This document shows, in pieces, positions 32,243 to 42,559 of a stretch of DNA of 64,000 nucleotides; position 1 is the first letter of the stretch; the number at the start of each line of letters is the position of its first letter. The notes under the pieces were generated by a model. The model saw only the letters and a program-made list of their open reading frames with translations, made no database searches and was not told where the DNA came from. The DNA lies in the NCBI GenBank assembly GCA_030435675.1, contig CM059621.1, forward strand, positions 17,236,001 to 17,300,000, in the 5' to 3' direction. This stretch comes from Steinernema hermaphroditum (taxonomy: Eukaryota > Nematoda > Chromadorea > Rhabditida > Steinernematidae). Position numbers and translations under genes: made by a program.

Positions 32243-35200
32243 ATGCGAACGGCGAACGACGAGGCGGCGAAGGACGTCGACTACAGGACGTTCAGACATA
32301 CCGTAATCGACAGGATCGAGGGCACTAGACTGTTCGCACCGAAGAGAGATCGCCCGTCCATAGGTAAAACTTTAAAACGACTTCTTGCTTTCTGGGAGAA
32401 AAATCTCGTTTTCTGGGAGAAAGGTCTGCAAGAACTGACGATCGTAGCTGTGTCCCCGCTCTTGCTGAGGTTCACTGACGATCACAAAACGAGGAAATGT
32501 CTGAAGTACCTCGGTACATACGCAAAATTCCAATGTGTTATCGATTTTTTGCATTTCACGTGATTTGTTTGCTCAAGCGATTACTCGAGATTAGCGAATT
32601 GTGGGTGTATGGTAGAGCTGAAGCCGGCTTCCGGAGCGCTTTCTATTCGATTTTCTTTTGCTTTTTTTATATAAGAGGGTGTTGCAGAGAGATCTCGTCT
32701 CAATTACTCCACCGTATGATAGGAGCTGACTACGATATGATAGACCGATCCAGTAGGATTCATCCTTATTAACAATGAGATACATGCACAATCATAGACA
32801 CACGTAGTTTTGTCAGTCTAGGTCTGTAGACGTCTAGCCAGCGGTCTGACTGCCTTTCACACAGTTTCACAAGGAAAGTGTGACCAGTTTATACAGGGTA
32901 GCCAAAAGGCACCGAGACAGAAATGTAGAAAGTCATTCAGAAGTTCACATCGGTTGGGCCAGTCGCTTTTGTCGTTTTCGTTTTCATACTCACAAAATTG
33001 TCACTGGCACTCTGTGATTTGCAGACGTCTAGACGGTTATGTGGCTACCTTTCAAACAGTTTCAGAAAGGGAAGTGCAACCAACTCTCGTGTTTCCATTT
33101 GTCTATGGGTTTGGGGAGTCTTCAGTCTAGGTGTCTGAAAACTTTCTGCGTATGCATTCATACTCAGGGTGACGGTGAAGTTGGCACTGATCTCTATGAG
33201 CATAAATTCGCAGCAACACACTATTTTCGAATGCAAGAAACCTCAGTAGACCGCAATAGAAAAGATTCGACCTTCCAACGCTATGTCTATTTATTCCAAG
33301 TAGTACTTTTTCGAGCCTGCATTCAAGCATGTTCATGTGCTTAGGGAAGGTCACCTTCCACTCCTTGCCCTGTTCTTCATCAATCGACTTTATTCTATCG
33401 AAAAGGCCTCATAACTTATACGCTTCTCTTAAATCCTATGTGCTTCCCAGGCTCCATCTCCGATACACCCCCAAACACGCCGTCTTCGTTCGACGGCGGC
33501 AGCTCGACCACCAGCTTCGCCCTCTCCTCGTCGGACAGTACAGTCCGGAACGCCCCGTCGCTGGCCGAGGACATCCGAGTGGCCGCGAGGCAGCCGACCG
33601 GCGGCGTCTCGGCAGGTACGTCGTCTGATTCACGTGTCAAAACAGTTCTTCGGCCCTAAAAGTCGTCGCGCCCACCTAATGACATAATGTTGTCAAAAGC
33701 GGCGCTGTTGAGAGCTGTGTAAATAGGCGCGCGAGTGACAGGACGCTGATGTTGATGGTTAGTCGAGCTGATGGGAGCGAAGTTTTTAGGTGTTGTCGGC
33801 ACGGAGAACTTCTGGATCGGACGTCTCGCCGGAAAGGAGACGACATCGAAAAGGCCGATGATAAAACGCTATTGGGAGGATAATATACGGAAGGAGGAGA
33901 AGGAAAAGGTTAGTTAAAAGGATAGGAATAACCTGAGATAAAATACTGCACCGACGAGGATCGAACTCACGACCTTCAGATTATTAGACTGAGGCGCTGC
34001 CTACTGCGCTATCGATGCACACGATGTATTTCCATTCACATTTACTTTCAGGCTAGACAGGCGGTCGCCGCCAACCAAAGAAAGACGTACGGATTCCCGC
34101 GATGGCGCTCCAACGACGCGATGTCGGCGTCGCTGGTCGCCTCGGCGAAGTCCACAGAGATGATTCCGACAGACAGCAAGATACCCGTGCGCCGGAGACA
34201 GAAGATGGAGCAGACCGAAAGAGAAGCGGAAGTGGAAAAGCGCCAAATAAAACTGGAGGCGGAGCCAAAACGACTCTCCAAGGGGAAGTCGCTGGATTCG
34301 CTCAACGCGCAGATAAAGGTGGACCATAGGCCGTGGTACGATCGGCAGCAGATCAAGCAGGCGATCAGCAGAGAGTCGATCGCCAATCTGAGCGAAACGA
34401 AGAGTAAATTCGAGGGAACAACGTCGCCAAGTCCCCAGCTAAATGGTTGGCACTATCGACAGCAGATGACGCCCATCCAGAATTCTCCATCGAAGTCCTC
34501 CATTCCCCGGGTATACATTTTATACAAAGGGGCGCTCTCAAACTTCGCTTCAGCAGTCAACTCCCCAATCCATGGGAACACAGCCTGTCAACGGACACAC
34601 TCCATATCACCAAAGCGCACCTTCCGATGACACCATCGAGTATGCACTGGACACTGACCAGTTCCTTTTTCTGCAGATGCTCCGACAGAATATGCACATG
34701 GTTCAAGGTATGATGATCTTCGGGCGATCTTTCAGAGCTCCCTCTTTCTTCTCGGTCATAACCCGGTCTTCCTTCAGATTTCGGCATAATCCTGCCGGCA
34801 AAAGTCAAGAACCTCATCTCGGAACTGCACCCCGTCAGCGTGGAGATCCGCCAAGTGGCCGAAGTGGCGCCCATAGTGAGTCCGTTCAGCCGTAGCCACA
34901 CGCCGACGACTAACGGCCGCTACGTGAAGAGCCACACGAGCAGCAGCACAAACCACCCGCGCTTCCGGCGCCTCTACGACATGTCCCTCAAGGACGTGCC
35001 GGAGAACAAGCGGCAGTCGATGCAGGAGCTCGATCAGATCCGCTCGGGAGAATCGCTCATCGCCGCCGAGATCAGAACGTTCAAGGAGAGGGAGGATGAG
35101 CTGAGGCGCAGCAGGAGCGAGCTGGGACTTCCGAATCTGGAGGACACCATCCAGCTCTGGAGGAGTGGCTACGGCAGAACGCCGTCGCAGAACTCCCTCC

Positions 35201-35583
35201 ACACGGCCGTCAGCTTTGATCAACTCCACCAGCCCAGTGAAAGGAAGTTCTCGAAATCTGGAAGCGTTGACCAGTTGGACGAGCCTCTGCAGTTCACTCA
35301 GGTAGGCTTCCGCCTCCTCTTTTTCTCCTACATGTGGACGATTTCTCCAGAATTCGGTGCCAGGGAGCACTCGTTTTCATCGACATGACCAGCAAGCCTC
35401 GTATGGGTACAGACTCCATCGATCTGAAGATCCAGATGTGGTAAGTTGATATGGAAATCAAGACTTCTCCTCTTAAACTCGCTTCAGATGATCTATGGTC
35501 CATCCTCTAACCTGCAGCGGATGAACACGGACTCCGCTGTCCGCATCGTCACGAGCCCTACCTACAGCGCCCAACAAGTCTAA
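32243..35583 (+). CDS. MISP/AKAP2 C-terminal-domain-like cytoskeletal protein
   Basis: An unpaired acceptor ends 9 bases before ATG 32243 (likely trans-splice). Exons: 32243-32363, about 33451-33615, 33791-33908, about 34053-34509, about 34552-34708, about 34779-35300, about 35351-35440 and 35488-35583; all in phase. The N-terminal parts are Ser/Thr-rich, then basic with coiled regions (KMEQTEREAEVEKRQIKLE). Near the C-terminus RTFKEREDELRRSRSELGLP matches the signature of the AKAP2-C/MISP family (E-R-E-x-E-L-R-x-x-R-x-x-L-G-L-P). Such proteins bind actin, PKA subunits or spindle-orienting factors; that role here is inference. The stop TAA overlaps AATAAA (35582-35587). Confidence 0.7.
32364..33450 (+). 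other. First intron (about 1.1 kb) of the MISP/AKAP2-like gene
   Basis: No gene seen. Near 32896 it carries ATACAGGGTAGCCAAAAGGC, like the terminal motif of some DNA transposons; a related TACAGGGTGTACC lies at about 26920 on the minus strand. Confidence 0.3.
33947..34018 (-). tRNA. tRNA-like, elongator-Met body with anticodon AAT; probably decayed
   Basis: Minus strand folds as a cloverleaf: 7-bp acceptor stem GCATCGA/TCGGTGC, D stem GCGC/GCGC, anticodon arm TCAGT-CTAATAA-TCTGA, T arm GTGAG-TTCGATC. The body matches elongator tRNA-Met, but the loop reads AAT (Ile) instead of CAT. The T-stem 3' side is one base short (72 nt including discriminator), so it is probably a pseudogene. It lies in an intron, antisense to the host gene. 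Confidence 0.65.
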
Positions 35584-35597
35584 TAAATAGTTTTACG

Positions 35598-36404
35598 TTA
35601 GAATAAATCTGCTATAAAATATTGATAAACTCTGTTTCCCAGGTCGACTGCCTCCTGTGGCAGCATCAAAGCTATACGGCCTTCGAAAAATCCAAAAAGT
35701 AAGCCTAAACAGCAAAGCTGATAAACAAGAAGAAGAGAAAATGCAACCTACCTGCTAAAACGTCTGCAATGTAATGTCTTCCCATCGCAATTCTCGACAA
35801 CCCCAAAACAACTGGATATGCGAAGAGGGCGGCTTTCAGCAGGAGATCTTGGGGTTGGATGAGAGCAAATCTAAAAAACGCTCATGGTGACCGGTCACTG
35901 CTACAAAAGTTACCCTAGAACGGCAAGCATTGCAGACCTCGACGAGTGACCCGACGGGAATGAGAACTTGTCGGCGACGGGAGCGTCGAAAATCTAAAAA
36001 AACGGAATTTCACAAACTGCATTAAAGCTGATACCTGATCGTTTCCCTTGTTATACGGAGGCCGGGGACGCCTGAACGACAGCTTTAAAATACCCGTAAT
36101 CAATAAATCCAGGAAGATTCCTAAACAAGTAGACGTTAGACTAGGCTGAATATACGAAAAACGCACCAAAAACCAGAATACAAGCCCTCCGCTGTTCGTG
36201 CGCGGGATAGTTGAAGTGGAACGAGCGACATGCGGCCCATACAGTGCCGATAATCCAGGGCACGCCGTGGACAGCCCATTCGAGGAGAAGAAAGAAGAAG
36301 CGGATGCTGAAGATGTTCGACTGGTGGCTGTCGGAGGAGAGCACCAGTTTTGCACTCCACTCGACATCGAGACGCGACACCATCTCTATTGGGCCGTCTC
36401 GCAT
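35598..36404 (-). CDS. PLPP6-type polyisoprenoid/lipid phosphatase (PAP2)
   Basis: Starts at ATG 36404, 8 bases behind an unpaired acceptor CTTTTGCAG. Exons end near 36175, 36030, 35925, 35760 and 35598 and join in phase. The three PAP2 signatures are present: KLSFRRPRPPYN, FSFPSGHSSRS and LSRIAMGRHYIADVLAG, with the catalytic His residues of PSGH and GRH. Hydrophobic segments flank them (IRFFFLLLEWAVHGVPWIIG; LLLKAALFAYPVVLG; GLLFGFF). The layout fits PLPP6/PPAPDC2, which dephosphorylates presqualene and other isoprenoid diphosphates at the ER. An ATG 21 bases downstream (MVSRLDVEW) is an alternative. Tail to tail with the preceding gene, 14 bp between stops. Confidence 0.85.
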
Positions 36405-36858
36405 GCCGCTCTCTGCAAAAGGTTACGGTAATTACAAGCATCACGATGAATACGATCCTAGTTCAAACGCGACACATCTGTTACAAAGTTTGACAACAAC
36501 AACGCCAGACTGTAGATAACTTGCTCAGACAATGTTGCAGACACCAAACACGAGAGCGGTCGTTCGCGACTTCTCGCAAATTGCTTCCAGAGTCTAACGC
36601 CACTAAATGGTACCTGTACACTGTCTCTCTGAGAAGACATTCTTTGTTTTTCGAACTAATTAACCGGTTTCACCGTAATATTACCGAACTATCGACTACA
36701 TATTCTAAGCGCGCAACCATGACATGAACGATAAGATACTCAACGGTTCTCGGAATCCATGACACAAACTAAGCAACAAAACTGAACAAATAACGCTTTA
36801 TGAAGTGCATTCAAGGCCAAAATAAGTTCCAAACGAAATTTTACAATCAAAAATGACG
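36405..36858. other. Intergenic region between SLU7 and PLPP6-like genes
   Basis: 454 bp. It should hold the PLPP6 promoter and the SLU7 3' end. No further gene seen. Confidence 0.45.
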
Positions 36859-38337
36859 TTACTTCGCCACACGTGTGCAGTACGCATTCTTCAGCGTCGC
36901 CCTGCAGCACCGGTATCCCCATTTGCCGTCCTCCCAGTAGGAACCCCATACTGACGAGTGATTTCCAGGGTACACGTCTTCGTCGAAACGACTCTTCACT
37001 GACGACTTCTCTTGCCCTTTGATGACACTTCCTGTTCTGCTGTATTCGACGTAATTTTCGGTTTGTGCCATTAGTAGTTCTTTGGATGGGGCTTCGAGAT
37101 GTTCCTAAACCATACGTAAAAATGGCGCTCTTGACAAGCCGATACTTACTCGTCCGCCATAGGTTTCGAGTAGCTTTTCCATATGCTCCTTCTTTGACTT
37201 TTCTTTTTGTTGCTCGAAATCGCGCTTGTACTGCTCCAACTTGGTCGGCTCCGCAAGCGCATGCACATCAACGCCCTGGCACCTAGCGTTCCACGCGAAC
37301 ACTTGCGCTTCATTGGCATCGACGACTTCGCCCGTGTAACGCACGAAGTTCTCGCCGGAGAATTTCGCTGCCTCCTTCTCCTTTCCAGGTACGCCGGCGA
37401 ATGGATTCTCGCGCATGGATCGACTCTTGGGGTCGTAGTGGGGACCGTTGGGATCCAGGTTGTAGAGGTACTTGGCTGTATCTTCGCGGATTCGAAGGTT
37501 TCGAACTGTGATGCGCGTTCTGGAGTCCATGTCCACTGATACTCCGGCCATATCGGCGTCGTCCGCATATTTGTCTTCGTCCTCGTTTTCCTCTGGTGGC
37601 TCGAGTTCTCCGTCTTTAATCTGTTGTTCACGATGGAGGCGCCGGAGCTCTTCCGTTTGCTTGTACTGTTCGATGGTATCCTCATGCGCCTTAGGGTCAT
37701 ATCCATTCCAGCGATCACGTTTAGCATCGAATCCTAAGCTTAGTTCGGGCTAAAAAGGAACAGTCAGTTCTGTCCAAATGGATGGTCGGCTTGATCTATC
37801 TTACAATCCTTTGGTTAGCCATTACTTACCGCTTGGATGTCATCTCCGGCAATATCGCGGTTCGTGAATCTCGCCTTCTTTTTGCGAGGACGCTCGAAGC
37901 AATCGCGTTCTTTATGACCCATAGCGCCGCAGTTCTCACATGCACCTTTTCGCCATTTCGTGGCGCGCTTCCCAGTTACGCCTCGGGCATACCACTGATC
38001 AACCTCGGCGATATCTGTCTGACGTTCGGGATGTGGGCGTTGATGCTAAACAAAATGTCAGAAAATCTTCCAGCGCTGGTGTTCATACTTTGAGCGTTGG
38101 TCCACTTGAAGGCACGTACCACGGGTTCTGAGAAATGAACTGCGGAATGTGCGGGTTGATGTCGCGCCCAGTGTCCACGTCGACCATCGCAGGCGCCGTT
38201 CCGGCCTTTCGCTGCTCTTCCAAGTCGCGCTGCTTCTGATACTCCGCTTTGCTTTTCCGCTTCTCGTCCAGTTCATCGGGACATCCGCCACTGCGGATCA
38301 TCTCCGAGACGGCCGTCTGTTGATTGAAGGTCGCCAT
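36859..38337 (-). CDS. SLU7: Pre-mRNA splicing factor SLU7
   Basis: Four exons on the minus strand: 38337-38089, 38045 to about 37830, about 37750 to 37150, and about 37104-36859. The N-terminus ([14 protein letters not shown]) and the CCHC zinc knuckle [14 protein letters not shown] are typical. Further SLU7 blocks are [69 protein letters not shown] and [19 protein letters not shown]7 acts at the second catalytic step in 3' splice-site choice. The protein ends soon after YCTRVAK, without the long Lys/Arg-rich tail of the vertebrate protein. Confidence 0.93.
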
Positions 38338-39702
38338 TTTATGAACTGAAATGCAAACACAGAATTAATGAATTCGCTCGCAAAACAGCGATGGTTATGA
38401 TAAACGCAAACGGACATTTTACACAAAGATATGTACGAAGAAAGCACATTCTGCAGTGAAAATCCTTTGTTGGTGAGTTACTGACAACGATGAGGAAATG
38501 CGCTTCAAGTCGGCCTTACCCAAAACTCGCAATTAATGTTGCAAGAGCATATGATCTGGTACGGCTTATAGCAGAATAATCACGCAAATCTAGCCATTTC
38601 GCAACAGATATAAACAAAATAGAGGCTGCCCTTTCCGCGAATTCGCTACGGATCATCTCCGAGACAGCCGTCTGTTGATTGAAGGTCGCGAATAGTTCAG
38701 AAACAAACGGCTAGCTGATCAGCAAGGCGCGCTTTATTTCAGGGCTGTCCAAAGGCTTTTATCAGTAAATCAGAACATAATCAGTAAAGATTCTACAGAT
38801 AAATCGCAAGAAGCTCGAGCAAAATCAAACAAGCAGCAGGCCAAGCGACACGACAGGTTCAACGAAAAACGAAAATGACCGCTCGCGATCGATATGCGCA
38901 CATCGGCCATATCTTAACGCATAATGGCGACAGCTTCCACCCGACGGGAAAAAGATTCAACAGTAACACATATCGGAGCATGTGATTAGCTTAAACATTT
39001 CGATTTATAGAAGCGATGCAATTTTGGGTTTTCGTGGCGCGAACGTTGGTAAACAACGCATGCTCGGTCAAATCTCAATTGCCATCATGGCACGGCGTGT
39101 TGACCACAGAAAAGCACAGAATCGAACAATCAAAATCAGACCCAAAGACTGCGAACAACAGACAAAGTCAAAACTGGCTCGAGGTAACTGAAAATGACCG
39201 CAAAAAGGTTAACACAGTATCGAAAAGACCTCTTAGCGCGAAGACCCGATATTTTCGAAAATCAAATCGACGTAATGAGATAAAGCGCACGATATGCAGT
39301 GAGGATTCCTCACTGAGGAATCTTTGCCAACCCTGTAGCATCAGCGCTAGTCACGTTTGATGAAAGGTGAGCCAGGATCTGAAGGTGAAAGAGTCATTCA
39401 CCAAACCAGCCAACCCTGAAGAGGGAAGAGGATTCAGCTGAATACCGTACAGGTCCGCATGTTAGACAATCGCCCAAAAGCACTTCCTTCCAGGACCTGC
39501 GCTAAATTACAGCGGAGCTGTATAGTCGAATTCAAAAAACTTGTGCCCTTTTCGGCGTTTGCTCCTGGCACGCCATTTTTGCACATTCGCGGCGTGTGGT
39601 CGCGTCGTTCATAAGGCGAAATAGTGAATTTGGTGAACCGATCTGTAGCAAATCTGTAGAGAACACCGAATGAAACAAGGAAAATATAAAACAAACGCAG
39701 CG
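38338..39702. other. Intergenic region between MSP and SLU7
   Basis: About 1.36 kb. It contains a 41-bp duplicate of the SLU7 start (38649-38689) and otherwise A+T-rich sequence with no recognisable gene. Confidence 0.5.
38649..38689 (-). repeat. 41-bp duplicate of SLU7 exon 1
   Basis: Matches 38294-38334 with one mismatch (codons 2-15 of SLU7), but the ATG position is changed (CGC GAA for CGC CAT on the + strand). Confidence 0.85.
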
Positions 39703-39708
39703 TTTATT
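39703..39708 (-). terminator. Poly(A) signal of the MSP gene
   Basis: Minus-strand AATAAA 30 bases past the stop at 39738-39740. Confidence 0.6.
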
Positions 39709-39737
39709 TTGCACACACACAATCCATCAAAGCACAC

Positions 39738-40121
39738 TTAAGGGTTGTATTCGATGGGGAGGTTCTTGCGGCGGACCATTCCATCTCCCTGGAACCACTC
39801 GCGGCGGAACTGCTTGGCGGAGCCATCGGGGGTGTTGGTCCACTCGATGGTGATGCGGTCGTTGTTGGTGTCTTCCTGTCCGTAGGCGAACGAGTCACAC
39901 GAGACGGCCATGAGAGTGTTCTCCTTAGGGTCCAGAACTCCGCAGGGAGGGTCGACTCCGAGGCGCTTCATGTTGGTGGTCTTGATGGCCCATCCGATGC
40001 GGCGTCCTCCGGCGTTGGTGATCTTGATGTGGTAGGTGTGCTTGTCATCGTACGGGGCGTTGAAGACGATCTTCGTGCCGGGCTGAGTGTTGATGTCTCC
40101 AGGGGGAACGGATTCGGCCAT
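39738..40121 (-). CDS. Major sperm protein (MSP)
   Basis: Intronless, 127 codons, the standard MSP length. It starts [20 protein letters not shown] and ends [31 protein letters not shown] and [20 protein letters not shown] are hallmark blocks of this Ig-like family. MSP assembles into filaments that drive amoeboid sperm movement and also signals to oocytes. The frame is open 22 codons further upstream, but MSPs start at this Met. A TATA-like TATAAG sits at 40161-40156. Confidence 0.97.
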   Translation of the reverse strand: MAESVPPGDINTQPGTKIVFNAPYDDKHTYHIKITNAGGRRIGWAIKTTNMKRLGVDPPCGVLDPKENTLMAVSCDSFAYGQEDTNNDRITIEWTNTPDGSAKQFRREWFQGDGMVRRKNLPIEYNP

Positions 40122-40675
40122 TGCTGCTGCTTGCCCATTCCTCCGTTCTGATCCGCTTATATGGGGTAGAAAGTGATCGAGTCTCATTGGGAGACAGAGA
40201 AAAGTGTTCCTGTCTCATTGTTCAGACAGCATTTGCGTCTACAGATGAGGAAAATTCACGTTTGCATCCTTGTGTTCCTGTGTTGGTCGTTTCGTCTAAT
40301 TTCTGTTTGTTTTCAGGTTGCTTGGCAAGTCGACACAGGCGATCGGCGCGCGTACGATGAACTCCAATAGACGACCACAAAATTACAAGGACAGAATCCT
40401 TGAGATTCTGTGATCGCCTTCCAGATCCAGATCCCAGAAGCCAACCTCCATAATCCACATCGACGACTCAGATCCTGAGACTCTTCCCGCAGTAAATCAC
40501 ACATTCCCCTCAAGAGCCCAGCGTAGACCATGAGTTACCGTTGTTCTCTCTGTCCGTCTGGGGTGGTCCCACCACGCCGCTGCACCCATACCGTTGTCTC
40601 TGCAGGACCCCGCCCCTCGTCCCCTCAGGCATCACTTTGCATTTGTGCAACCCACTGAGCGGTCGGTATCTCAAC
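40122..40675. other. Divergent upstream region of MSP and the forkhead-TBP gene
   Basis: About 550 bp. No third gene; possible trans-splice acceptors (TCTCTGCAG, CCCCTCAG) lie shortly before ATG 40676. Confidence 0.4.
40156..40161 (-). promoter_or_regulatory. TATA-like element of the MSP gene
   Basis: Minus strand reads CCCATATAAGC, 35 bases before the ATG. Short 5' leaders are usual for MSP genes. Confidence 0.35.
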
Positions 40676-42390
40676 ATGCCTTCCGTCTCGAAATCGTCTG
40701 CCAGCGGTAAGTCTGCTAATGCTTCTTCTTCTGCTTCAGGCAGTCGCCAGAACCAGCTCGGACTCTCCTACGCCGGGATGATCGTCGTCGCCATGCGGAA
40801 CTCGGACACCCGGATCAACTCGCGCTTCTTCGACCGCGCTCTCACCATCAAGGACGTCTACGCCTTCCTGCAAACCCACGTCGTCGCCATCCAGAAGCTC
40901 GACAAGAAGGAGTGGAACAAGACGCAACGGGTGCTTCGGCACACTCTCTCGCAGACGACCTACTTCCAACGTTTCCAGATCGATGACGCCGGCACCGGAA
41001 GGATCGTCCCCAGCAAGGAGCCAATAAAGGAGGACTGTGGACTCTTCATCCAGCCGAAGGTGAGTCGGATGTTGCCGCAGAGAAAAGGATCAACAAGCTC
41101 TTCAAGGGAGAACACTGCGACGTCTTCGGGAAGCAGCTCGTTAACCGTCTCCTGCTCAACGACCTCCTCACCGGGAACTTGGGATGGAAAGACGCCGAGA
41201 TGAAACCTCTTGACTCTTCCGAAGCCAACAGAAAAGTAAGTTCTACTAACTATCCTTCTGTTCAGGTCTCGTCGCCGCCTCCCCCATCGATGCCCATCCA
41301 GCCTCTCCCAGCGCCCGCCTTCGAGATGCCGATCCAATACCAGCAGTTCCCGGTCATCGAGATGCCGATCCAGTACCAGCAGTTCCCGGTCATCGAGATG
41401 CCGATCCAGTACCAGCAGTTCCCGGCCTTCCAGATGCCTTCGACGTCAGCCGCACTCCCGCCTCCAACCTTCAGGATCGAAGCTCCAGAGCCGAAGACGA
41501 CCACCGAGTCGAAGAAGAAATCGAAGCGCCCCGTCGGACCCGTAGGAAAAGTCGTCTTCGTCAACGTCGTCGGAACCGCGGACATGCACCTCCCGAGAAA
41601 GCTGGAACTCCACAAGGTCGCCCCGCAGGTGCCGAACGCCGAGTACGACCAGCAAAAGCACAACTCGCTCCGGATGAAGATCAAGAACCCCGACGCCACG
41701 GCTCTTATCTTCAGCAGCGGAAAGATCGTCGTTACCGGACTCAAGTCAGTGGAGCAGTGCAGGGAAGCCGCCAGGAGAGTCGCCAAGATCTTCAAGAAGC
41801 TGGGGTTCGCTCCGAAGGGGATCGAGAAGGACTTCCGTATCACAAACGTCGTCGCCACTGTGGATCTCGGTTTCAAGGTGGATCTCTCCGCCTTCGCCAG
41901 TCGCCACGCCGGCCGATGCACGTACGACCCGGAACTCTTCTCCGCTGCGACGTACGAACTCCGCGATGGATCGCAGAAGCTGACGCTGAACGTCTTCAGT
42001 AACGGCAAAGTGAACATCGTCGGAGGGAAGTCAGAGCAGCAGGTCCTCGACGGCTTCGAGCGGATGCGTCCCCTCTTTGATGAATTCAACCCAGCAGTCG
42101 TCGTTAGCGCCCCGGAACCGATCCAATCATCTCCAACCGAAACATCTACGCCGTTTGCCGACATCGAGCCGGAGTTCGAATTCGATCCAGCCACCTTCGA
42201 CTTCGGCGAGGACCCGGAACCGCCTCTCTTCGTCGTCGATGATGAACAGGAAGCGCGGCTCCCGCAGGACAACTTCTACGAGCCGCTCGCCATCTTCAGC
42301 CGCAGCTACCAGTTCCACGACACCTACGCCGACTTCACTGCCAGCCTCGAGCCGTGCCCGGACAACTTCAGCCCCTATACATTCTATTGA
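40676..42390 (+). CDS. Forkhead-like winged helix joined to a divergent TATA-binding-protein fold
   Basis: Exon 1 40676-40706, a 33-bp intron, exon 2 from 40740. Exon 2 encodes LSYAGMIVVAMRNSD ... LTIKDVYAFLQTHV ... EWNKTQRVLRHTLSQTTYFQRF, the order of helices H1-H3 and the W...RHxLS...F signature of forkhead domains. After a Pro-rich linker with EMPIQYQQFPVI repeats, both TBP half-repeats follow (TALIFSSGKIVVTGLKS; IVVATVDLGFKVDLSAFASR; YDPELFSAATYEL; VFSNGKVNIVGGKSEQQ). Three of the four DNA-kinking Phe positions are Phe; the first is Asn. The frame shifts between 41059 and 41080. Splicing 41059 to 41266 (canonical donor and acceptor, same phase) restores it, as would one extra base. The alternative is two genes, the second from an ATG near 41201. 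Confidence 0.7.
41323..41430 (+). repeat. 36-bp coding tandem repeat, three copies
   Basis: Units 41323-41358, 41359-41394 and 41395-41430 encode EMPIQYQQFPVI twice and EMPIQYQQFPAF; units 1 and 2 differ by one base. Confidence 0.95.
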
Positions 42391-42447
42391 TATGTTCCTA
42401 TCCTTATTATTATTGCTGGCTGCCATTGTTATTATATTATCGTGCTG

Positions 42448-42453
42448 AATAAA
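42448..42453 (+). terminator. Poly(A) signal of the forkhead-TBP gene
   Basis: AATAAA 58 bases after the stop at 42388-42390. Confidence 0.6.
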
Positions 42454-42559
42454 TTCTTTTCGAGGGTACCAGCTTCTCCCATAACCCAAACCCCGTGCAG
42501 AAGAGAACATCTCAGTTTTCAGAATTTATAGAATATACATAGAAAATACAAATAGGAAA

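Noticed and set aside
36198..36431. Plus-strand frame rich in Glu opposite PLPP6 exon 1
   Set aside because: Antisense of a membrane-protein exon; no introns or start context.
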